Of a stretch of 30,864 nucleotides of DNA, positions 7,863 to 16,314 are shown piece after piece. The stretch is from DATKEH01 sp035546355 (GTDB lineage: Bacteria; Acidobacteriota; Thermoanaerobaculia; Multivoradales; JAIOJS01): assembly GCA_035546355.1 (NCBI GenBank), contig DATKEH010000170.1:1-30864 (forward strand). Reading direction: 5' to 3'. The stretch's first letter is position 1, and the number at the start of each line of letters is the position of its first letter. Made by a program: the position numbers and the translations under genes. A model generated the notes under the pieces. That model saw nothing but the letters and a program-made list of their open reading frames with translations, did no database searches and was not told the origin of the DNA.

Positions 7863-10376
7863 CTACTCCACCACCAGGTTGACCAGCCTACCGGGGACCA
7901 CGATGACGCGCTTGGGCGCCTGCCCGGCCAACAGCTCGCGGATGCGCTCGTCGGCCAGCGCCGCCCGCTCCATCTCGTGGCGCGGCGCCTCGGGCGGCAG
8001 ATAGACCCGGCTGCGCAGCTTGCCGTTGACCTGCACCGGGATCTCCACCGTCTCTCGCGCCAGGGCCGCGGGGTCGACCTCGGGCCAGCCGGCGGCGAAG
8101 ACGCTGGGCTCGCCGCCCAGCCTCTGCCACAGCTCCTCGCCGAGGTGCGGGGCGAGGGGCGCGATGGCGCGAGCGGTCGTGCGCATCGCCTCGGCCAGCA
8201 CCGGGAAGTCGCCGTCGCTCCAGGCCGCGGGCTCGCCGACGCGCCGCAACGCGTTGAGCAGCTCCATGAAGGCGGCGACGGCGGTGTTGAAGTTGAAGTC
8301 CCCCTCGATCGCCTGCGTCGTGCGCTCGACCGCGCGGTGGGTCAGGCGCCACGCCTCCCGCGCTGCCGGCGACAGCCCGGCCGCCTCGACCCCCCCGCGG
8401 CGGGCGAGGCGGGGGTCGGCGGCGGTGCCGAGCGCCAGCTCCCAGAGCCGGTAGACGAAGCGGCGCACCCCCTCGATCCCCTTCTCGTTCCACAGAATCT
8501 CGTCCTGCGAGGGGGCGAAGAAGAGCATCGCCAGGCGCGGGATGTCGACGCCGTCGCGATCGAACAGCTCGCCCGGCGACACCACGTTGCCCTTCGACTT
8601 GGACATCACTTCGCCGCCGGCGTCCATCACCATCCCCTGGTGCACCAGCCGCACCGCCGGCTCGTCCACCGGCAGGTAGCCGGCGTCGTACAACACCTTG
8701 GTGAAGAAGCGGAAGTAGAGCAGGTGGCCGGTGGCGTGGGTGTCGCCGCCGATGTAGAGGTCGATCGGCAGCCACCGCTCCGCAGCCTCGCGGCTCACCG
8801 GCTCCTGCTCGTTGTGGGGGTCGAGGTAGCGCAGGTGGTACCAGGAGGAATCGACGAAGGTGTCCATGGTGTCGGGGTCGCGCCGCGCCGGCTCGCCACA
8901 GCGGGGGCAGGGGGTGTGGATGAACTCCTCGACGTCGGCCAGCGGCGAGCGCCCGGTGGGGATGAAGCTGGCGACGCTCTCGGGCAGCTCGACCGGCAGC
9001 TCCGCGTACGGCACCGGCACGATGCCGCAGGCGCGGCAATGCACCATCGGGATGGGGCACCCCCAGTAGCGCTGGCGGCTGATCAGCCAGTCGCGCAGCC
9101 GGTACTGCACCTCGGCGCGCCCCACTCCCTGCTCCTCGAGGTGCCGGGTCACGCCGCCGATCCCCTCCTCCGACGGGGTGCCGTCGAAGGCGCCGGAAGC
9201 GACCATGACCCCCTCGCCGACCCAGGCCTCCGCCATGGTCGCGGGGTCGAGCGGCCCGCCGGCAGGCTGGATCACCACCCGGATCGGCACGCCGTAGGCG
9301 CGGGCGAGCTCGAAGTCGCGCTGGTCGTGGGCCGGCACCCCCATCACCGCGCCGGTGCCGTAGGTGGCCAGCACGTAGTCGGCGACCCAGATCGGCAACC
9401 GCTCGCCGGTCAGCGGGTGCCGCGCGTGGCCGCCCGTCGGCACCGCCTCCTTGGTGCGGGTCGCGTCGGTGCGCTCGATGTCGCTCTTGGCCCGCGCCGC
9501 GGCGACGTACGCCTCCACCTCGGCTCGCCGCTCGGGAGCGGTGACGCGGGCGACCAGCGGGTGCTCCGGCGCCAGGGTGAGGAAGGTCACCCCCCACAGC
9601 GTGTCGGGGCGAGTGGTGAAGACCGGCACCACCTCGTCGACGCCCTCGAGCGGGAAATCCACCTCCGCGCCCTCGCTCCTGCCGATCCAGGAGCGCTGCA
9701 TCTTGACGGTGCTCTCCGGCCAGCGGTCCAGCCGGTCGAGCCCTTCCAGCAGCCGGTCGGCGTAGTCGGTGATGCGGAAGAACCACTGCTCGAGCTCGCG
9801 CTTCTCCACCGGCGTGTCGGGGTGGCGCCAGCAGCAGCCGTTGACCACGTGCTCGTTGGCCAGCACCGTCTGGTCGACGGGGCACCAGTTCACCGCCGCC
9901 TTCTTGCGGTAGGCCAGCCCGCGCTCGTGCAGCAGCAGGAACATCCACTGCGAGAACTTGTAGTAATCGGCGCGGCAGGTGACGATCTCGCGCTCCCAGT
10001 CGTAGGACAGCCCCATGCGCTGCAGGGTGTTGCGCGAGACGTCGATGTTGCGGTAGGTCCACGCCGCCGGGTGCAGGCCGTGTTTGATGGCGGCGTTCTC
10101 CGCCGGCAGGCCGAAGGCGTCCCAGCCGAACGGGTGCAGCACGTCGCAGCCGCGCATGCGGTCGTAGCGCGCCGCCACGTCACCGATGGTGTAGTTGCGG
10201 AAGTGGCCGATGTGGATGTCGCCGGAGGGGTAGGCGAACATCTCCATGACGTAGCGCTTGCGCCCCGGGCGGGGCGGGTCGGGCGCGCGATCGCCGCCCC
10301 GCTCGCGCCAGAGCTGCTGCCAGCGCGCCTCGATCGCGTGCGGATCGTAGGGGTCGATCGGCTCGGGGTCCGCCAT
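7863..10376 (-). CDS. leuS: Leucyl-tRNA synthetase
   Basis: 837 residues, close to the usual bacterial length. It charges tRNA-Leu with leucine in the cytoplasm. The class I signature is clear: the HIGH motif in PSGDIHIGHFRNYTIGDV near the N-terminus and the KMSKS loop in VMSKSKGNVVSPGELF. The CP1 editing domain, which hydrolyses mischarged tRNA, is present with TRPDTLWG and TGAVMGVPAHDQRDFELA. The leucine-specific insert includes DTMDTFVDSSWYHLRYLDP, and a CxxC zinc knuckle (CPRCGEP) is kept. The frame is open to 10421, but the ATG at 10376 (MADPEPIDPYDP) is chosen because family members start just before the YDPxxIExRWQ segment and a TACAAT element lies 9 bases upstream. No Shine-Dalgarno is visible. 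Confidence 0.97.
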   Translation of the reverse strand: MADPEPIDPYDPHAIEARWQQLWRERGGDRAPDPPRPGRKRYVMEMFAYPSGDIHIGHFRNYTIGDVAARYDRMRGCDVLHPFGWDAFGLPAENAAIKHGLHPAAWTYRNIDVSRNTLQRMGLSYDWEREIVTCRADYYKFSQWMFLLLHERGLAYRKKAAVNWCPVDQTVLANEHVVNGCCWRHPDTPVEKRELEQWFFRITDYADRLLEGLDRLDRWPESTVKMQRSWIGRSEGAEVDFPLEGVDEVVPVFTTRPDTLWGVTFLTLAPEHPLVARVTAPERRAEVEAYVAAARAKSDIERTDATRTKEAVPTGGHARHPLTGERLPIWVADYVLATYGTGAVMGVPAHDQRDFELARAYGVPIRVVIQPAGGPLDPATMAEAWVGEGVMVASGAFDGTPSEEGIGGVTRHLEEQGVGRAEVQYRLRDWLISRQRYWGCPIPMVHCRACGIVPVPYAELPVELPESVASFIPTGRSPLADVEEFIHTPCPRCGEPARRDPDTMDTFVDSSWYHLRYLDPHNEQEPVSREAAERWLPIDLYIGGDTHATGHLLYFRFFTKVLYDAGYLPVDEPAVRLVHQGMVMDAGGEVMSKSKGNVVSPGELFDRDGVDIPRLAMLFFAPSQDEILWNEKGIEGVRRFVYRLWELALGTAADPRLARRGGVEAAGLSPAAREAWRLTHRAVERTTQAIEGDFNFNTAVAAFMELLNALRRVGEPAAWSDGDFPVLAEAMRTTARAIAPLAPHLGEELWQRLGGEPSVFAAGWPEVDPAALARETVEIPVQVNGKLRSRVYLPPEAPRHEMERAALADERIRELLAGQAPKRVIVVPGRLVNLVVE

Positions 10377-10385
10377 GGAGCCGGC

Positions 10386-10391
10386 ATTGTA
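10386..10391 (-). promoter_or_regulatory. -10 element (TACAAT) for leuS
   Basis: TACAAT on the minus strand ends 9 bases before the leuS ATG, so the transcript would be leaderless or nearly so. No T-box or other leader structure could fit between this promoter and the ATG. Confidence 0.45.
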
Positions 10392-10427
10392 ACGCGCCGC
10401 CCGGCGGGCGAGGGGCGGCATCCGGGC

Positions 10428-10445
10428 GGGCGCGGCGGCGCGCCC
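10428..10445 (-). terminator. GC-only hairpin after the signalling operon
   Basis: GGGCGCG and CGCGCCC form a 7-bp stem with a GCGG loop, directly abutting the TAG stop of the EAL gene. No T-tract follows. An outer AGGGGCG/CGCCCCT pair (10411-10417 with 10441-10447) offers an alternative fold. Confidence 0.35.
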
Positions 10446-11774
10446 CTACGGCGGCGGCCCGTCCGGCACGTGGAAGCTCAGGGTGGCGAGCGGCGAGAAG
10501 AGGAAGCCCTGGCCGAAGGTGACGCCCATCTCCTTGAGCGTTTCGTGCTCCTCCTCCCGCTCCACCCCCTCGGCGATGACCTGGGCGTCGATGCGCTGCG
10601 CCAGCAGCACCAGGCTCTCGAGGAGGCCGCGCTTGATCGGCGATGAGTGGATGTCGCGCACCAGGGCGATGTCGAGCTTGAGGAAGTCCGGCTCGACCTC
10701 GGCCACCGAGTGCAGCGACGAGTATCCCGCCCCCATGTCGTCGATCGCCACCGAGAACCCCTTGTCGCGCAGCGAGTCCAGCCGGCGGCGGAAGTCCACC
10801 CAGCCGGTTACCGCCACCCGCTCGGTGATCTCGAGCACCAGGTCGGAGACCGGGATGCCCGACTCGGAGGCCTGCTGCACCAGCTTGTCGGCCAGCGCCT
10901 CGGCGTCGGCGATGCCGTGTACCGAGCAGTTCAGGAACAGCTTGCGGCCGCGCGGCAGGCGCGAAGCGCCGCGCACCGACTCCGAGCGGCAGAGGCGCTC
11001 CAGCTCGAGCAGCTGGTCGGTGCGCTCGGCGAAGGAGAAGAGCATCTCGGGGTTCTCGAACAGGTCGCCGGCGGGGCCGCAGGAGAGGGCCTCGAAGCCG
11101 TAGACCGAGCCGTCCGCCAGCCACACGATCGGCTGGTAGCGGATGCGGATGTCGCGAGCCGCCAGGATCCGCCGCAGCTCGCCGAGGCGCAGGGTGAGCT
11201 GCTCCTCGCGGTCGCGGTGGCAGCGGGTTCGCGCCACGTCCACGGTCTTGTAGATCTGCCGCTCGATGCGCATGGTGGGATCGTGGCCGAGCAGGGTGGA
11301 GGCCGAATGCACCACCAGGCCCCGCGGCACCTCCTTCCCCACCTGTACCTGCAGCCGCCGGCCGAGCTCGCCCACCAGCTGCTCGCGACAGACGTCGAGC
11401 TCGGCGCCGCTGCGCCGCCCGTCGCCGTCGACGCCGACGAAGACCAGGAACTGGTCGCTGCGGATCCCCACCAGCGAGAGCACGTCTTCGCCGGTGAGCA
11501 GGCTGCCGCGCAACTGTTCGAGGGCGATGGCCACCTGCTTGAGCACCCCGTCGTAGGTCTCCCAGCCGTAGATCTCCTCGAGGTGCTCCTCACCCGAGAG
11601 GTCGAGGTAGATCACTCCCAGCCGACGCCCGCCCTCCATCTGGCGGCGGACGTCCTCGATCACCGCCGGCAGCGCCGGCAGGCCGGTGTTGGGGTCGTAG
11701 AGACACCCCTTCACCTTGAGCCACTCGGCCCGCATCGCCAGGTAGTCGTGGGTACGTTCGTCGATCGGGGTCAC
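10446..11774 (-). CDS. EAL-domain c-di-GMP phosphodiesterase with degenerate GGDEF
   Basis: 442 residues, soluble. Residues about 20-185 resemble a GGDEF domain (YDPNTGLPALPAVIEDV, then GVIYLDLSG), but the signature loop reads IRSDQF (104-109), so cyclase activity is very unlikely. The EAL domain (about 195-435) hydrolyses c-di-GMP to pGpG and keeps the catalytic set: E228-A-L, N282, E315 and E318 in EITE, D345-D346 in IDDMGAGYSS, K366, E402 in AEGVE, and Q422 in GQGF. It therefore looks active. The GTG start overlaps the stop of the upstream receiver gene as GTGA, implying translational coupling. Position as last gene of a kinase-receiver-EAL operon suggests it is the output of that phosphorelay, lowering c-di-GMP (inference). 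Confidence 0.9.
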   Translation of the reverse strand: MTPIDERTHDYLAMRAEWLKVKGCLYDPNTGLPALPAVIEDVRRQMEGGRRLGVIYLDLSGEEHLEEIYGWETYDGVLKQVAIALEQLRGSLLTGEDVLSLVGIRSDQFLVFVGVDGDGRRSGAELDVCREQLVGELGRRLQVQVGKEVPRGLVVHSASTLLGHDPTMRIERQIYKTVDVARTRCHRDREEQLTLRLGELRRILAARDIRIRYQPIVWLADGSVYGFEALSCGPAGDLFENPEMLFSFAERTDQLLELERLCRSESVRGASRLPRGRKLFLNCSVHGIADAEALADKLVQQASESGIPVSDLVLEITERVAVTGWVDFRRRLDSLRDKGFSVAIDDMGAGYSSLHSVAEVEPDFLKLDIALVRDIHSSPIKRGLLESLVLLAQRIDAQVIAEGVEREEEHETLKEMGVTFGQGFLFSPLATLSFHVPDGPPP

Positions 11775-12196
11775 GATGGCGCCCGCGGCAGGATCGCGTC
11801 GATGGTGCCGAGGACCCTCTTCACCGAGAAGGGCTTGGTGACGTAGTCGACCGCCCCCTCCTGCAGGCCGCGGATCTTGTCCCGCGGCTCGACCCGGGCC
11901 GAGAGGATCACCACCGGGATGCCGCGCGTCGACTCCTCAAGCTTGAGGAGCTTGAGCACCTCCCAGCCGTCCATGCCTTCCATCATGATGTCGAGCAGCA
12001 CCAGCTGCGGCTGCTCGGCCTGCGCCCGCACCAGGCCCTCCATGCCCGAGGGGGCGGTGAGCACCGTGTACCCGGCCCCGGTGAGCACCACCTCGAGCAT
12101 CCGCAGCAGATCGGGCTCGTCGTCGATCACCAGGATGGTGGTCGCCCCCTGCGCCGAGGCTGCGACGTCATTCGCCCCATCCGGAAGCGTCTTCAT
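11771..12196 (-). CDS. Single-domain response regulator (CheY-like)
   Basis: 141 residues: a 19-residue N-terminal tail followed by one receiver domain and no output domain. The acidic pair D25-D26 in ILVIDDEPD, the phosphoacceptor D69 in LVLLDIMM, the switch S99 in VVILSA and the invariant K121 in YVTKPF are all present, so it should accept phosphate from a histidine kinase. The ATG at 12196 overlaps the kinase stop as ATGA, and its own TGA overlaps the next gene's GTG as GTGA. This arrangement makes it the likely phosphoryl acceptor from the kinase and a partner or regulator of the EAL protein (inference). A frame extending upstream antisense to kinase sequence is not used. Confidence 0.93.
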   Translation of the reverse strand: MKTLPDGANDVAASAQGATTILVIDDEPDLLRMLEVVLTGAGYTVLTAPSGMEGLVRAQAEQPQLVLLDIMMEGMDGWEVLKLLKLEESTRGIPVVILSARVEPRDKIRGLQEGAVDYVTKPFSVKRVLGTIDAILPRAPS

Positions 12197-14559
12197 GCCG
12201 GGTCCTGGCTGCACATTACTGCTTCCCTGAGACGCGAGGCAACCTCGGCGGCACCCTCCGGTCCAACCGCCACCAGGGCACCCGTAGCCCGCGCCCATTC
12301 CTCGACGTCGGCGGCGACTTCCCGCGTCAGCAGTACCAGGCGCGGCGCGACGCGACGGGAGGGCTCCGCGACCCACTCCGCCACCTCGCCATCCACCTTC
12401 CCGTCGAGGTCGACCACCAGGGCGGCAGCACGGCTGCCGGCCGCCGCCGCGGCGAGCTCCCGCACTGACCCCAGACGCCGCAGCCGAAAGCCCTCGCGGC
12501 GCAACCCCTCGGCCGCGGTCTCGAGCAGCCCGGTGCCGCCCGCCAGCGGCAGCAGGAGCACCGTCGGGGCGCGGATCTTCGCCAGGGTCGTCTCGATCGC
12601 CGCCTGCACCTGCGACGGCGCCACCGGCTTGGAGAGGCACGCGTTGGCGCCGAGCCGCAGCGCCAGGCGCGCCTCGCGGCGGGCCGAGACCACCACCACC
12701 GGCAGCTGGCGCCGATCGAGCTGGCGGCGCCACCGTTGCAGGAGGTCGAAGCCGTCGCCGTCGGGGAGCAGGCGGTCGAGGATCACCAGTCGCGGCCGCA
12801 GCTCGCGGACCAACGGCTCGCCTCCGGCACAGCTGTTGGCGACGCGCACCGGATAGCCCTGCCCCTCGAGGTACGACACCAGAGGGCGGGTGAAGGCCAC
12901 GTCGTCGTCGATCAGGACGACCTGCGGCCCGCCCCGCCGCGGCACCTGCGGCCCCACGTCGCTGGCCCACGGCAGGCGGAAGCGGAAGGTCGTCCCCTCG
13001 CCCACCACGCTGTCCACCTCGATCGCGCAGCCGTGCGCGTCGAGGATCTGTCGCACGATGGCGAGGCCGAGCCCGATGCCGGCGTAGCGGCGACGGGACG
13101 AGGACTCCACCTGGTAGAAGCGCTCGAAGATCCGCCGCCGCTCCTCGGGCGGGATGCCGATGCCGGTGTCGGCGACCTCCACCACCACCTGGTCCGCCTC
13201 GGGTCGGAGGCGCAGCTCGACCCGGCCCCCGGCCGGGGTGAACTTGACGGCGTTGACCAGCAGGTTCTCGAGCACCTGGGAGATGCGTTGGGCGTCCCCC
13301 CACACCTTCGGCAGATCGGGGGGGACGGACAGCCGCAGCTCCAGCTCCGGACCGCGGGTCGCCCGTAGGTTGTCCATCACCTGCGCCGCCATGGCGCCGA
13401 GGTCCATGGCCCGGGGGTCCACCGCCGCCGCGCCCGACTCCAGGCGGGCGTAGGAGAGCAGCTCCTCGATCATCCCCAGCAGGCGGTCGAGGTTGCGCTC
13501 GCTCACCTCCAGGGCCTCCCGCTGCGCTTCGGTGATCGGCCCCAGCAGCTCCTCACGCAGCGCCTCGGCGTACCCCTTGAGCGAGGTGAGCGGGGTGCGC
13601 AGCTCGTGGCTCACGTTGGCCAACAGGTCGCTCTTCAGCCGGTCGAGGTCCTCCAGCTCGCGGTTGGATCGCTGCAGGGCCTGGTTGCTGGCCTCCAGCT
13701 CGGCGATGCTGGCCGCCAGCCGCGCCGCCATGTGATTGAAGGCCTGGGCGAGGGTCTCGAACTCGTCGCCGGTGGCCAGATCGATGCGGCGGTCGAGTCG
13801 CCCCTCCGCCAGGTCGCCGGCCCCGGCGGTGAGCTCCTCGAGAGGCCCGAGACTCTGCCGCGCCAGGAACATGGCGATCAGCACGCCCATGACGAGGGAG
13901 CCGGCGGTGAGCCACAGCAGCCGCTTGGCCATGCCGCTGGTGGCCGCGGCGAGGGTGCCGTAGCCGAAGCGGTAGACCGCCGAGTAGCGGTGGCGCCCCC
14001 ACTCCTCGACGTGGGGCACCGCCACCACGAAGCGCTCCTCGGCGTGCGCATCCCGGTCCCGCCAGCTCACCGGCGCCAGCCCCCGCACCGCCAGCAGCAG
14101 CCGCGAGTCCACCACCGCCGCCGCCGGCACCGGCAGCGGGCCCAGGACCTCCCTGGCGAACTCGGCGGAGGTGAACAACTGCCGGCCGCTGGTGTCGTAG
14201 ATGGCCACCTCGACGAGGTCTGGCTGACGCCCGGCCACGTCGCTCACCAGCTCCCGGAACTTGCTGTAGCCGCTGGTGTAGTAGGTCTCGTAGGCGGTGC
14301 ACAACGGGGCCGTGGCGAGGAGGGCGAAGCTCTCGGCGTGACTCTCCAGGTCGCGGCGCAGACCGCGGCGGCCGGTGACGGCGAGGACGATCGCCAGGGC
14401 GAGAAGGACGAGGGCCACCAGGGCCGAAATGGCGACCACGAAGCGGCCGCGCAGGCTGTGCCGCGTGCGTCGCGTCGGGTGGGCCCGGCCTTCCCGGCGC
14501 GTCCCGCTGCGGCCCTGCGCGATCCCCGTCGACGCCGCGGGGGGGTTGGCGGTGCGCAT
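12193..14559 (-). CDS. Membrane-bound hybrid sensor histidine kinase
   Basis: 788 residues. A basic cytoplasmic N-terminus precedes a first membrane helix (about 40-62). An extracytoplasmic sensor region (about 64-212) has a PAS/Cache-like pattern with VEVAIYDTSGRQLF. A second helix follows (about 213-233), then HAMP (235-288), a coiled coil, HisKA with H318 in NVSHELRTPL, and HATPase_c with LENLLVNAVKFTP, ADTGIGIPPEERR and GIGLGLAIV. A receiver (about 545-655) has D550-D553, phosphoacceptor D595 in VILDRLLPD and K644 in LSKP. The last 120 residues form a second, degenerate receiver-like fold (VLLLPLAGG..., LVVDLDGKV) lacking the standard site. The signal sensed is unknown. The gene heads an operon with a receiver and an EAL protein and is divergent from a Ser/Thr kinase. 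The ATG lacks a Shine-Dalgarno. Confidence 0.92.
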   Translation of the reverse strand: MRTANPPAASTGIAQGRSGTRREGRAHPTRRTRHSLRGRFVVAISALVALVLLALAIVLAVTGRRGLRRDLESHAESFALLATAPLCTAYETYYTSGYSKFRELVSDVAGRQPDLVEVAIYDTSGRQLFTSAEFAREVLGPLPVPAAAVVDSRLLLAVRGLAPVSWRDRDAHAEERFVVAVPHVEEWGRHRYSAVYRFGYGTLAAATSGMAKRLLWLTAGSLVMGVLIAMFLARQSLGPLEELTAGAGDLAEGRLDRRIDLATGDEFETLAQAFNHMAARLAASIAELEASNQALQRSNRELEDLDRLKSDLLANVSHELRTPLTSLKGYAEALREELLGPITEAQREALEVSERNLDRLLGMIEELLSYARLESGAAAVDPRAMDLGAMAAQVMDNLRATRGPELELRLSVPPDLPKVWGDAQRISQVLENLLVNAVKFTPAGGRVELRLRPEADQVVVEVADTGIGIPPEERRRIFERFYQVESSSRRRYAGIGLGLAIVRQILDAHGCAIEVDSVVGEGTTFRFRLPWASDVGPQVPRRGGPQVVLIDDDVAFTRPLVSYLEGQGYPVRVANSCAGGEPLVRELRPRLVILDRLLPDGDGFDLLQRWRRQLDRRQLPVVVVSARREARLALRLGANACLSKPVAPSQVQAAIETTLAKIRAPTVLLLPLAGGTGLLETAAEGLRREGFRLRRLGSVRELAAAAAGSRAAALVVDLDGKVDGEVAEWVAEPSRRVAPRLVLLTREVAADVEEWARATGALVAVGPEGAAEVASRLREAVMCSQDPA

Positions 14560-14748
14560 GGCGAGGAGATCGGGATCAGTCTACATCGTCGCAGGGCGGC
14601 GCCCGAGAGCGAGTCGCCTGGTCAGTCGGCGGTGCGGAGCCGGCGGGCGGCGAGTCGGCGGCCGGCCGCGGCCGTCGGCGCGGCCCGCCAGCAGCCGCTC
14701 CCAGTCGCCGTCCGTTCACCGCCGGCCGGCCAGCACCCCGGTCTGGCG

Positions 14749-14754
14749 TAGAAT
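14749..14754 (+). promoter_or_regulatory. -10 element (TAGAAT) for the Ser/Thr kinase gene
   Basis: TAGAAT ends 14 bases before the ATG at 14769 (11 before the in-frame GTG at 14766). A weaker TAGACT on the opposite strand at 14583-14578 may serve the divergent histidine kinase. The rest of the 209-base divergent gap shows only GC-rich sequence with no clear operator. Confidence 0.4.
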
Positions 14755-14768
14755 CGGTACTCGTCGTG

Positions 14769-16313
14769 ATGCCCCCCGAGCCGAACCAGATCGGCCGCTA
14801 CCGGATCCAGCGCGAGCTCGGTCGCGGCGGCATGGGCGTGGTTTACCTGGCGCTCGACCCCGAGCTCGATCGCACGGTGGCGATCAAGCGCATCCAGTTG
14901 CCGCCGGCGGTCGACGAGCGGCAGCGGGACGAGCTGGCGCGGCGCTTTCGTCGCGAGGCGAAGTCGGCCGCCCGCATCCGCCATCCGGGAGTGGTGGTGA
15001 TCCACGACGTCGGGCGGATCGGAGGAGACCTCTTCCTGGTCATGGAGCTGGTCGAGGGGGAATCGCTCGCCGACCGCATCCGGCGCGGCGCCTTCCCGTC
15101 GCGCCGCGAGGCGCTGGAGCTCACCGCCAGCGCCGCCGAGGCCCTGGGGGCGGCCCACCGGGCCGGGGTGGTCCACCGGGACGTCAAGCCGGCCAACATC
15201 CTGCTCGGCGACGACGGTCGGGTCCTGCTCACCGACTTCGGGGTGGCCCGCAGCCTGGACGAGGGCTCCGATCTGACCCGCACCGGCATGGTGGTGGGAA
15301 GCCCCGCCTACATGGCGCCCGAGCAGCTGCGCGGCGAGCCGGTGGGCGGCCGCGCCGACCTCTTCTCCCTCGGCGTCGTACTCTACGAGCTGCTGCTGCG
15401 CAAGCGCCCGTTTCCGTCGGACTCCATCACCACGCTGCTCTATCAGATCCTGCACGAGGACCCGCTGGCGGACCCGCAGATCGCCCGGGAGCTCGACGCC
15501 GGCACCGAGGGGCTGCTCCGCAGCCTGTTGGCCAAGGATCCAGCCGCCCGCCCGCGCGACGCCGCGGCGGTCGCCGCGTCCCTGCGGGCGCTGTCCGCCA
15601 CGCTGCCCGCGGGGACGGCGGCGGCCGGAACCGGCGCGAGCGGCGCTGCAACCCAGCCGCTCGTCGAACAGCGCCGCGGCTCGCGGGCGCTGCTGCTGGC
15701 GACCCTGGCGGTGACCTCGATCGCCGTCCTCGGGCTCTTCGCGCTGCGGCAGGGCCGGCCGCAGCGACCGAGCCTCGCCGAGCGGCCGCCGGCCGGGGCG
15801 GGCCACTGGCAGCCCGGAGAGATCGCCGCGCCGCCACCCCTCCCGGTGCCGGAATCTCCGCCACCGGCGGCGGAGGAGCAGTGGGAGGTGGTGGAGGAGC
15901 CACCGGCGCCGCCGCCGACGCCCGTCCCGGTCGTCGAGACCGCGCCCCCGCGCGCCCCCGCGCCGCGGCCCGAGCCCGAGCCCGCGGTGGAGGCCCCGGC
16001 GCCGGAACCCGTCGCCGCGACACCCCTCCCCCCTCCGCCACCGGCGCGCCCGACGCCGGTCCAGATCCTGATCGTGCGCCGCGCCATCGAGCTCGACATC
16101 GACCCGGAGGAAGCGGAGGTCTACCTCGACGATCGCTACCTGGGTATCGCCGAAGACCTCGAAGACGACCCCATCGTGCTTCCCGAGGGCGTCCATCACC
16201 TCCGTTTCACCCACCCGGGCTACCGCGACGCCTGGGTCGAGGTGCGGGTGTCGCCCGACGCGCGCCGGGCGAAGGACGAGGTGGAGGTCGACCTGGACGA
16301 GATCGACGACTGA
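14769..16313 (+). CDS. PknB-type Ser/Thr protein kinase with C-terminal PEGA domain
   Basis: 514 residues from the ATG; a GTG codon directly before it is an alternative start. The kinase domain (about 10-275) is complete: GRGGMGVVY glycine loop, K40 in VAIK, E63 in REAK, HRDVKPAN with catalytic D138 and N143, DFG with D156, and APE at 183-185. A single membrane helix (about 306-326) follows. A Pro/Glu-rich stretch (about 335-430) then spans to a C-terminal PEGA-like beta domain (about 437-513; ELDIDPEEAEVYLDDRYLG, LPEGVHHLRFTHPGY). The kinase should be cytoplasmic with the PEGA domain outside the membrane, where PEGA domains are thought to bind other proteins or surface structures. Substrates are unknown. 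Its stop is one base from the convergent Ig-like gene's stop. Confidence 0.93.
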   Translation: MPPEPNQIGRYRIQRELGRGGMGVVYLALDPELDRTVAIKRIQLPPAVDERQRDELARRFRREAKSAARIRHPGVVVIHDVGRIGGDLFLVMELVEGESLADRIRRGAFPSRREALELTASAAEALGAAHRAGVVHRDVKPANILLGDDGRVLLTDFGVARSLDEGSDLTRTGMVVGSPAYMAPEQLRGEPVGGRADLFSLGVVLYELLLRKRPFPSDSITTLLYQILHEDPLADPQIARELDAGTEGLLRSLLAKDPAARPRDAAAVAASLRALSATLPAGTAAAGTGASGAATQPLVEQRRGSRALLLATLAVTSIAVLGLFALRQGRPQRPSLAERPPAGAGHWQPGEIAAPPPLPVPESPPPAAEEQWEVVEEPPAPPPTPVPVVETAPPRAPAPRPEPEPAVEAPAPEPVAATPLPPPPPARPTPVQILIVRRAIELDIDPEEAEVYLDDRYLGIAEDLEDDPIVLPEGVHHLRFTHPGYRDAWVEVRVSPDARRAKDEVEVDLDEIDD

Positions 16314-16314
16314 G

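Noticed and set aside
3946..8004. A 1352-codon open frame on the plus strand
   Set aside because: It runs antisense to the GT-C-like gene, then out of frame through the transferase gene. The product is Arg/Pro/Ala-rich with no domain, as expected from a stop-poor, GC-rich genome.
7977..10646. An 889-codon open frame antisense to leuS
   Set aside because: leuS on the other strand is complete with all motifs; the antisense product is His/Arg/Val-rich and featureless.
12533..13453. Several plus-strand frames inside the histidine kinase
   Set aside because: They mirror conserved kinase and receiver motifs on the minus strand and have no domain of their own.
14560..14768. A small gene or structured RNA in the gap between the two kinase genes
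   Set aside because: Short open frames there extend from neighbouring shadows, and no convincing fold or riboswitch pattern is visible.
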